From: Faecalimonas sp. | Lineage (GTDB): Bacteria; Bacillota_A; Clostridia; Lachnospirales; Lachnospiraceae | DNA: 6,930 nucleotides | Assembly: GCA_026169575.1 (NCBI GenBank) | Contig: JAPFCT010000147.1 | Span: 1 to 6,930 of the forward strand | Direction of reading: 5' to 3' | Shown: in pieces, positions 1 through 5,837 of the stretch | Position numbering within the stretch: the first letter of the stretch is position 1 | Layout: the number at the start of each line of letters is the position of its first letter | Notes under the pieces: generated by a model | What the model saw: the letters and a program-made list of their open reading frames with translations, nothing else | The model's database searches: none | Told to the model about the DNA's origin: nothing | Translations under genes and position numbers: made by a program

Positions 1-77
1 CCCCTTCCATCTATGGCAACGCACCTCCTACATCTAATAAACCATTTTTTATTTGTCGCTATGCAGTGCACATACAT
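1..77 (-). other. Doubtful partial open frame at left edge
   Basis: The minus strand is open from an ATG at 77-75 to the left edge (25 codons), and the frame is free of stops from about position 98. The peptide is basic, with three cysteines and an Arg/Cys cluster (FIRCRRCVAIDGR at its visible end). No good Shine-Dalgarno precedes the ATG. The plus strand is also open from position 1 to a TGA at 163-165, so openness alone proves nothing. I do not recognise either product. It lies about 115 bp downstream of the exporter gene on the same strand and could be the next gene of that AT-rich block. The remaining bases up to 191 show nothing I can support, including no clear terminator. Confidence 0.2.
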
Positions 78-191
78 AAGGAAGAAATTCTTTTGTATTC
101 ACATATTAGGGATGTTATTGTACAAAATATGTTATTTTCTCATCTATAAGTTAGAAAATCCTTGAATCAAATAAATATAATATTTTCGCTT

Positions 192-1733
192 TTAGACACT
201 AAATTTGCTATCAAATTTATCTATATAATCACTTACATTATGAGCAATTATAATCATCATACAATCTATTTTATCCATATTATTCATAAATTTATTAATT
301 ACTGTTTGATTCATTGCTGAAAATGGTTCATCAAGAAGTAAGATTGGTTTTTCACTGCAAAGAGCTCTAAGTAACATAATAACTTGTTTTTCCCCACCAC
401 TTAACAAATCAATATTATCGCTTTTTTTTATGTGCTCAATTATGTCTTGCGGAAAAAAAGATTCGAAAAATGAAAGCTTCGTTGTTTTATAAGTACCAAA
501 TATACTTATATTATTTTCATAATCTGTGTTAAAAATAATTGAATTTTGAGGGACATATCCAATATAATTATCAATGTCAACATGTTCTTGCCCATTATAA
601 AGTATCTTTCCATGATCAGGTTCTAAAAATCCCATAAGTAAACGAAAAAATACACTTTTCCCCGAACCATTATCACCACATATTAAATATTTATTTGGAT
701 AAACAAATCGCATATCTTCATAAGTAATATATCTCCCTGATAATTTTTTGCCAATATTTTTTGATTCAATTATTTTTAATTCATCTCCTATTTTTCTTTT
801 TTTAGTAGTCGATAACGCAAGAAGTTTACACAATTTATTTTGAATTTCAGACACAGATTTTATTCTTCCTATATTAATATTTAATTCTGATATTGGTTCC
901 ATGAACTTTGTACTATATATAAAAGTAGTTGTTGCCATACCAATTGTAATTTCATGCTTAAATAAAAGTATTGCAGTTAATGAAAATGATAAAACCGAAA
1001 TAAATTCTACAATTCCACCATTAAGTACCATTGCAGTGCTATTTAGTTTCCTAAAATTCATATTGTAATCTGAAACTTCATTCAATCTTATTTCGTGTAT
1101 TTCTTCTATTCGCTTTATTTCTTTTCGGTTCAAAATATCATGTGCTTCAAAAAATAAATTAATATCTTGCGTATACTTACCAATTTTTCTTGAAAGTATG
1201 CCATTTTTTTTTGCTAGATTTTTGGAAGTTAATTTAGGAACTAAAACAGCCATACAAGAAAATAAAATAATAGTGAGCGCAATAAAAAAATTCACAAAAT
1301 AAACCAAAAAAAATCCAAACACTATCAGCATTATGAATGAGCGAAATATAGATAATACGGGGCTCAAATAATTCTGGCACATTTCTGTAATATCATTCGA
1401 TTGCATAGATAAATATTCTCTAATATTATATTCGTGATATTCTGTATATCTTCTTTCCATAATATTATTAAAAAAGTCTTTTTTTATAGCTTTTTCAAAT
1501 TTCACCCTGCGGTAATCAGCAACTCGATTAGAAAAATAACATACCACTAAATAAATAATAAATAGTCCGAAATATACACTTATCATCCAGAATATTTGAG
1601 AACTATTACACTTAAAGTGATCTATTAGATATCCTGGAAGTGTTAACATAACAGATGTTATTAAAACCTCTAACAAATATAAAAGTATCGTTAAAATAAT
1701 TTGTGATTTTATTAATAGTAAATATTTTTTCAA
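192..1733 (-). CDS. ABC exporter, fused permease and ATP-binding domains
   Basis: This is a 513-residue half-transporter of the ABC exporter type, expected to act as a dimer in the cytoplasmic membrane and export an unknown substrate. About six hydrophobic segments lie near residues 10-35, 47-66, 131-148, 150-167, 240-258 and 262-280. The ATPase half shows Walker A GDNGSGKS (353-360), a Q-loop Gln in YVPQNS (396), signature LSGGEKQ (444-450), Walker B ILLLDE (464-469) and an H-loop His in IIAHN (498). The D-loop reads SAMN instead of SALD. Only 15 residues follow the H-loop, and about 84 separate Walker A from the signature, so the ATPase domain is compact. There is no N-terminal C39 peptidase domain. 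The start is TTG, preceded at five bases by AGAAGAG; there is no in-frame ATG before the upstream stop at 1767-1769. The gene is very AT-rich compared with the operon to its right, suggesting acquisition from elsewhere. Peptide or bacteriocin export is possible, but no precursor gene is visible. Confidence 0.9.
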   Translation of the reverse strand: MKKYLLLIKSQIILTILLYLLEVLITSVMLTLPGYLIDHFKCNSSQIFWMISVYFGLFIIYLVVCYFSNRVADYRRVKFEKAIKKDFFNNIMERRYTEYHEYNIREYLSMQSNDITEMCQNYLSPVLSIFRSFIMLIVFGFFLVYFVNFFIALTIILFSCMAVLVPKLTSKNLAKKNGILSRKIGKYTQDINLFFEAHDILNRKEIKRIEEIHEIRLNEVSDYNMNFRKLNSTAMVLNGGIVEFISVLSFSLTAILLFKHEITIGMATTTFIYSTKFMEPISELNINIGRIKSVSEIQNKLCKLLALSTTKKRKIGDELKIIESKNIGKKLSGRYITYEDMRFVYPNKYLICGDNGSGKSVFFRLLMGFLEPDHGKILYNGQEHVDIDNYIGYVPQNSIIFNTDYENNISIFGTYKTTKLSFFESFFPQDIIEHIKKSDNIDLLSGGEKQVIMLLRALCSEKPILLLDEPFSAMNQTVINKFMNNMDKIDCMMIIIAHNVSDYIDKFDSKFSV

Positions 1734-1769
1734 TTTTTCTCTTCTTTCTACATTAATATAAGCAATTTA

Positions 1770-1985
1770 TTACATAATATCATGTATATAATAAAAAGTA
1801 CATGATGTTTTTCGTAATCTAAGTAAAAATTTAATATCAGGAATTCTTGTTCTAATTTGAACTATTTTTATGCATTTAGAACTATTCACAACCACGGTTA
1901 AATTAATGGCGCTAAAAAAATCTAATTCTAAAAAATAGTTTTTTAATTTTTCTATTATAAGAGAAATCTTAGGCGGTCTGTTATG
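1770..1985 (-). pseudogene. Startless open frame, probable 3' remnant of an AT-rich gene
   Basis: The minus strand stays open for 71 codons from just after a TAG at 1988-1986 to tandem TAA stops at 1772-1767. The only ATG is the last codon. A GTG at 1895 could give a 41-residue product but has no ribosome binding site. The translation has a mixed, protein-like composition (for example KLKNYFLELDFF and RIPDIKFLLRLRK). An open run this long is unexpected by chance in DNA this rich in A and T, where stop codons are frequent. It is in the same orientation as the exporter and ends 36 bases before it, so it could be the tail of a gene that once preceded the exporter in its own operon. I recognise no family. 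Its 5' end overlaps the end of the broken MFS gene, which fits a fusion point between two truncated genes. Confidence 0.35.
1776..1809. promoter_or_regulatory. Inverted repeat upstream of the exporter gene
   Basis: Positions 1779-1786 (ATCATGTA) and 1799-1806 (TACATGAT) are perfect inverted copies around a 12-base spacer. The arms extend to 1776 and 1809 with one G-T mismatch. The repeat lies about 43 bp upstream of the exporter's TTG start, where an operator would be expected. It is AT-rich and overlaps the end of an open frame, so it may be chance or the weak hairpin of a gene end; there is no adjacent T-run on the minus strand to make it a convincing terminator. Confidence 0.3.
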
Positions 1986-2233
1986 CTAAAATATCGCTTA
2001 CAGTTAGAATTATCATTATCGCCACACAAAAAATTTATGATGTAATCATTCCAGCAAATCCTCTGTCGCGCAGAATAAAAGAAAATATAGCTTTCAGTGT
2101 AGCACCCGGTCAGTTCCAGGACAAAGAGATTCAGGGCAATCGCATAAAGGGCATCTCCGAATGCCGATACGAGCTGCCCCTGCCATAATAAAAAGAAATT
2201 GTGATTCCATAGTTTTTTTGACTCTCTTTTCAT
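1955..2233 (-). pseudogene. Truncated MFS transporter, N-terminal remnant
   Basis: The first 43 residues are the typical start of a Major Facilitator Superfamily permease: a charged start, then NHNFFLLWQGQLVSAFGDAL and a first hydrophobic helix (YAIALNLFVLELTG). These proteins normally run to about 400 residues with 12 helices. Here similarity stops at about position 2104. The following 49 residues are hydrophilic, with no MFS character, and end at TAA. The next frame over from about 2107 reads a more hydrophobic peptide (AIFSFILRDRGFAG and, after an in-frame TAA, IFCVAIMIILTVSDILA), which might be a shifted and decayed MFS piece, but I cannot confirm that. The ATG at 2233 has a GGAG eight bases upstream and a promoter-like site about 70 bp further back, so a short transcript may still be made. 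No functional transporter is expected. Confidence 0.75.
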
Positions 2234-2302
2234 GTTCTATGCTCCATGTTTTACTAATTTTATGCTGTTATTCCTTAAAAATTTTGTGTTCTCTTTTCTG
2301 TA

Positions 2303-2331
2303 ATTATATCTCATTCCCACTTGGTTTTCTA
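2303..2331 (-). promoter_or_regulatory. Candidate sigma-A promoter before the MFS remnant
   Basis: Read on the minus strand, a perfect TATAAT occupies 2308-2303. It is preceded after 17 bases by TAGAAA (2331-2326), which matches four of six bases of TTGACA. Transcription would begin near 2296, about 60 bases before the MFS ATG. It lies in the 197-bp gap (2234-2430) between the ATPase gene and the remnant. That gap holds no gene and no convincing terminator for the operon: the only strong GC palindrome (CCCCGGG near 2385) has no T-run after it on the minus strand. Confidence 0.4.
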
Positions 2332-2430
2332 TGTATAGATTACAAAAACACCTCGTTTTCAAGTCATATACCTCAACATATTACCCCGGGAGCCACCATT
2401 TTTTATATAGTCTGACTTCTTTGTTTCCTT

Positions 2431-3540
2431 CTAATAAATCGCTTCCTCCGTCTCAAAGTCAAACAAGATCATATCTTTTGTGTCAAATCCCCAAAATACC
2501 TCATCTCCCTTTCGGATCTTTGTATCGGCTTTCACTCTGGCAGATACTTGCTGTCCTTCGTAATTGAAATAAAGATAGGCTTCTGCTCCCAGCATTTCAT
2601 AAACACTTACTTGTGCCTGCAGCACCATATCACATACTTCCGGTTCTTCCGGAATCCACACTTTCACATGCTCTGGTCTGACTCCGATCGTAACTTGTTT
2701 TCCGTCATACCCTCCGTCTCTTAACCGCTCTTTTCTTGCATCTGTGATCGGAATTTCACAATCTGCCGTCTCCAGAAAGACTCCCGCTTTCTTCACACAG
2801 CATGTTGCAGAAATAAAATTCATCTGCGGAGATCCGATAAATCCTGCAACAAATCGGTTTGCCGGAAAATCATACAGCCTCTGCGGCGTATCTGCCTGCT
2901 GAATGATCCCGTCTTTCATCACGACAATGCGTGTTCCAAGTGTCATCGCCTCTGTCTGGTCATGGGTCACATAGATGAAAGTAGTCTGAAGCTCCTTATA
3001 AAGTTTCATGATCTCGATCCGCATCTGTGTGCGGAGTTTTGCATCAAGATTAGATAACGGCTCGTCCATCAGAAAGACCTTCGGCTGCCTGATGATCGCA
3101 CGCCCCATCGCTACTCTCTGTTTCTGTCCTCCGGATAACTCCCCCGGTCTTCGATCCAGAATCTCTTCAATCTCCAAAACCTTCGCAACTTCATGTACCC
3201 GCTCTTTGATCTCTTTTTTGGGAACTTTCTTTAATTTCATACTATATGCAATATTATCAAATACCGTCATATGCGGATACAATGCATAACTTTGAAATAC
3301 CATTGCGATATTCCGGTCGCAGGACTCTACCTCATTCATCCGCTCCCCGTCAATCAGAAGTTCCCCCTCTGAGATGGATTCCAGTCCGGCGATCATCCGT
3401 AAGGTTGTGGATTTTCCGCATCCGGAAGGTCCTACAAAAATCACAAATTCTTTATCCGGAATCTCCAGTGTAAAATCCTGAACAGCCGTGACACCTCCTT
3501 CATATTTTTTGTATACATGATTTAAAGAGATTTCTGCCAT
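2431..3540 (-). CDS. ugpC: ABC importer ATPase, MalK/UgpC (CUT1) family
   Basis: This cytoplasmic ATPase energises a carbohydrate or glycerol-phosphate type importer and binds two permease subunits. Counting from an upstream ATG at 3549, it shows Walker A GPSGCGKST (40-48), Q-loop Gln 86, signature LSGGQKQR (138-145), Walker B VFLMDEP (158-164), D-loop SNLD (166-169) and H-loop His 196. A C-terminal TOBE-type regulatory region follows from about residue 240, with IGVRPEHV near 288. Total length, about 370 residues, is normal for MalK/UgpC/MsmX. I prefer the ATG at 3540 (MAEISLNHVYKKY), which gives 369 residues. It has GGGG ten bases upstream and matches the usual start of the family, whereas the ATG at 3549 sits directly against that site. 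The gene overlaps the end of the HAD gene by about 19 bp and is last in the operon. ATPases of this family can serve several importers, so its position suggests but does not prove that it works with the binding protein at 5838-6930. The symbol is by family resemblance; substrate is not shown. Confidence 0.93.
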   Translation of the reverse strand: MAEISLNHVYKKYEGGVTAVQDFTLEIPDKEFVIFVGPSGCGKSTTLRMIAGLESISEGELLIDGERMNEVESCDRNIAMVFQSYALYPHMTVFDNIAYSMKLKKVPKKEIKERVHEVAKVLEIEEILDRRPGELSGGQKQRVAMGRAIIRQPKVFLMDEPLSNLDAKLRTQMRIEIMKLYKELQTTFIYVTHDQTEAMTLGTRIVVMKDGIIQQADTPQRLYDFPANRFVAGFIGSPQMNFISATCCVKKAGVFLETADCEIPITDARKERLRDGGYDGKQVTIGVRPEHVKVWIPEEPEVCDMVLQAQVSVYEMLGAEAYLYFNYEGQQVSARVKADTKIRKGDEVFWGFDTKDMILFDFETEEAIY

Positions 3541-4292
3541 TTTCCACATTCCCCTTTCTCTTCTGCCTGATCCAAAATAGAAAGAATCTCTGCCACGGAA
3601 GGAATCACAATATCTGCCATCCCCTGAAAATCTTCTTTCTTACTGACACCACTCAGCACTCCGACCGCTTTGCCATTACAATTCCTGGCAAATCTCATAT
3701 CATTGCACGTATCTCCTACCATCGCAACTTCTTCCGGTTCCAGCCTGCAAATTTCACAGAATGTTTCAAACATATCCGGATCCGGCTTTGTCCTGACTAC
3801 TCCGTCATCAGCCCCAACATAATCAAGCAAATCTTCAATCTGCAATTTTCTCAGACAATGTCTGGTAGAAGCTATCGTATCTGTTGTGGCAATCCCGATA
3901 CGGATTTGTCTTTCTTTTAATTGGCGGAATAATTCTGGAAGATCTGTAAATGTCTGAAGCTGCACACGGTCATCTCTGACACTTTTCTCAAACAGTCTCA
4001 CCATCTGTTCCTGCACTTTTTTACTATTGATACAGATTCCCCTGACAGCAAGCGTCTCTGTGATCTCTTCTGCAATCTCTCTGCTTGATTTGTAAGCAAG
4101 CGCTCCATTTGGATCAACAGTATCTCCAGACACTCCCATCGCCTCCAACACCAGATCAATATGATCCTGATCTGCTATTATCTGATTTTCAATGAGAAAT
4201 TCCGGCACGACTCTTTTTGCTGCCTGAATCCAAAGCGAATGAAAATCAATCAGTGTCCCGTCTTTATCAAATAAGATTCCTTTTATTTTCAT
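3522..4292 (-). CDS. HAD-superfamily phosphatase (subfamily IA)
   Basis: The 256-residue product has all four HAD motifs. Motif I is FDKDGTL, with nucleophile Asp 9 and acid/base Asp 11. Motif II is IATTDT, with Thr 136. Motif III is Lys 169 in TKPDPDMF, and motif IV is VGDTCNDM, with Asp 194 and Asp 198 for magnesium. A helical insert between motifs I and II (about residues 15-90) is the C1-type cap found in phosphoglycolate phosphatase-like enzymes. It should remove phosphate from a small phosphorylated metabolite in the cytoplasm through an aspartyl-phosphate intermediate. No signal peptide is seen. The ATG at 4292 has AAGGA seven bases upstream, and the gene starts 17 bases after the PHP gene stops. 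Its place between a PHP hydrolase and an importer ATPase suggests it dephosphorylates a product of the imported compound. The exact substrate cannot be read from sequence. Confidence 0.9.
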   Translation of the reverse strand: MKIKGILFDKDGTLIDFHSLWIQAAKRVVPEFLIENQIIADQDHIDLVLEAMGVSGDTVDPNGALAYKSSREIAEEITETLAVRGICINSKKVQEQMVRLFEKSVRDDRVQLQTFTDLPELFRQLKERQIRIGIATTDTIASTRHCLRKLQIEDLLDYVGADDGVVRTKPDPDMFETFCEICRLEPEEVAMVGDTCNDMRFARNCNGKAVGVLSGVSKKEDFQGMADIVIPSVAEILSILDQAEEKGECGKWQKSL

Positions 4293-4309
4293 TTTCTTTT
4301 CCTTTTTCT

Positions 4310-5836
4310 TTAAAGCATATCAGATACTTTTTGAAGCATCTCTCCAAATAACCTGCACTGTGGTGTTTTCGCTCCATGATAAACCGGATTGACATATCCC
4401 AGAAATGCCCCGTCTTCTTTTTGAACATCCAGACGCATCCACTCATATGTTCCTGCAGAAAAAATAAGTTCTGTCTCAGTCTCATAAACACCTTCTTCGG
4501 TCTCTGTAACCTCCAGACCGATTCTTACCCGATTGACCACCGCATATACAACCGGACGCTCCTTCAATCCCCGAATTGCTGCATGGTATTTGATATGCAC
4601 CGCTTCCCTTTTTCCGACCGGAATATGTTCCCCCGGAAGATAAGTTTCTCCATCAGCTGTAATCTCTATCTCCATCGTACAATATCTGCTCACATAACAA
4701 TGCCCTTTTCTTAAGTTCTGCAGTAATTTTGTCGGTGTCAGCCCTTTGCAGAATATGTAAGTACCTGGATCTCCTGCCACAGATGGTTCTTTCGCCCCAT
4801 CATATCTCTCATCGATCCGATTATGCGAATCACTTCCTCCGATCCCATAAATGCGATATCCTTCCTGCCACAAAAAATCCAGAAACCGGATTGCTTTCTC
4901 ATTTGCCTCTTTTGCATATTCATAGGTAGGATCATTTATGATTTCCAAAAATTGAATCATATTCAGAGGAACTGCATTGAATTTCCATTTCCAAATATGT
5001 AAAAACGGATGATTGATACTGACAAGCCATCCTCTTTCCCCTGCTTCCTGCAAAATTTGCATCATTTGTTTTTCTGACTGCTCTTCTGCCGGATTCTGAA
5101 TTATTTTTCTGATTGCAGATGGCAGACGGTCAATTCCAAAAAGATTGCAGTGTCCATCCTGGGCAGTCACCTCCACTCCCGGAACAATCATCACATCCGT
5201 CTTTCGCCACCCGGTATGGATCACATTATGCTCTGTCGGTACATAAAAATCCATATGCATCTGCTTTGCCTTCTCCATTGCATTTGCAACAGTCTCTTTG
5301 CCATCAGACAGTCTCGTATGCGTATGAAAATCCCCTTTATACCACCTTGTATCACTCTGATATTCCCGGTTCCATGCAAACTGGTCATAGTACAGAGGAA
5401 ATTTTTGTTTCTCTGAAACCCAGCATTCTTCTCCGATCTTTTCCTCAATCTTACACTGCTCTCCGCAAATCTCAAATGCAACTGGTATGGTCTGCTCTCT
5501 TAACTGTTTTCTGATTTCTTCTGTAAACATACAAAATGTAAGTTTCCATTTTCCTTGCCCGATCGTTCCTGGTACACCCCCGATCGTTGTCGTTTCGGAA
5601 GAAGAACTGATCTGAATGATCCGTTCACTGTATCCGAGCAGTTTCTGAAACCGGATATTCTTATTTTCATCCTGCAAGATCAGATACCCCATGATCATAT
5701 CCATGTCTTTCATATCCACTGTAACAGAAAGAACTTCCAGAGGTTCTGAAATCAGAACCTCTGTCTCTAAAATCCCATCTGTATCTTGATTGATCTCAAA
5801 TAAAATTTTTTCTCTCACACTTCTGCCCTCACTCAT
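4310..5836 (-). CDS. PHP-domain metallohydrolase, CehA/McbA type
   Basis: The 508-residue product carries a central PHP (polymerase and histidinol phosphatase) metal-dependent hydrolase domain. Likely metal ligands are His 171 and His 173 with Asp 178 (FHTHTRLSDG), His 203 (PTEHN, where TDHN is more usual), Glu 222 (PGVEVT), His 276 (NHP), and Asp 336 and His 338 (GGSDSH). About 160 N-terminal residues, without signal peptide or membrane segment, and about 110 C-terminal residues flank it; both look beta-rich, as in CehA/McbA-family proteins. The enzyme should be cytoplasmic. Members of the PHP fold cleave phosphomonoesters or phosphodiesters, while CehA itself was named for carbaryl ester hydrolysis, so chemistry is not certain. 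The ATG at 5836 lies one base after the stop of the binding-protein gene and has no clear ribosome binding site, suggesting coupling. A GTG at 5818 (codon 7) has GAGGG seven bases upstream and is a possible alternative start. Confidence 0.9.
   Translation of the reverse strand: MSEGRSVREKILFEINQDTDGILETEVLISEPLEVLSVTVDMKDMDMIMGYLILQDENKNIRFQKLLGYSERIIQISSSSETTTIGGVPGTIGQGKWKLTFCMFTEEIRKQLREQTIPVAFEICGEQCKIEEKIGEECWVSEKQKFPLYYDQFAWNREYQSDTRWYKGDFHTHTRLSDGKETVANAMEKAKQMHMDFYVPTEHNVIHTGWRKTDVMIVPGVEVTAQDGHCNLFGIDRLPSAIRKIIQNPAEEQSEKQMMQILQEAGERGWLVSINHPFLHIWKWKFNAVPLNMIQFLEIINDPTYEYAKEANEKAIRFLDFLWQEGYRIYGIGGSDSHNRIDERYDGAKEPSVAGDPGTYIFCKGLTPTKLLQNLRKGHCYVSRYCTMEIEITADGETYLPGEHIPVGKREAVHIKYHAAIRGLKERPVVYAVVNRVRIGLEVTETEEGVYETETELIFSAGTYEWMRLDVQKEDGAFLGYVNPVYHGAKTPQCRLFGEMLQKVSDML
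5738..5763. repeat. 26-bp near-perfect palindrome inside the PHP gene
   Basis: CAGAGGTTCTGA (5738-5749) and TCAGAACCTCTG (5752-5763) are exact inverted copies separated by two bases. In the minus-strand transcript this would form an 11-bp stem with a four-base AUUU loop, starting about 73 bases after the PHP ATG. No U-run follows, so it is not an intrinsic terminator. It could affect mRNA stability or translation between the binding-protein and PHP cistrons, or be a protein-binding site. It falls within coding sequence, so chance remains possible. Confidence 0.7.
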
Positions 5837-5837
5837 T

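Noticed and set aside
134..159. Inverted repeat ATTTTCT / AGAAAAT with a 12-base loop downstream of the exporter, as a possible terminator.
   Set aside because: The stem is almost all A-T, the loop is long and no T-run follows on the minus strand.
1859..1886. Direct repeat GAACTATT at 1859-1866 and 1879-1886, spaced 20 bp like paired regulator boxes.
   Set aside because: It is short, AT-rich, more than 120 bp from the exporter start, and lies inside the 71-codon open frame, so chance is the simpler explanation.
1929..1945. TAAAAAA / TTTTTTA hairpin as a terminator after the MFS remnant.
   Set aside because: An A-run/T-run pair in AT-rich DNA with no GC in the stem; it also falls inside the startless open frame.
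2638..2654. TTCCGG / CCGGAA inverted repeat with a five-base loop in the ATPase gene.
   Set aside because: Only six bases per arm and fully explained by coding sequence (residues around PEEPEV).
5113..5514. A 133-codon plus-strand open frame with ATG, opposite the PHP gene.
   Set aside because: It lies wholly within a gene with clear catalytic motifs on the other strand, and its composition is that of an antisense shadow.
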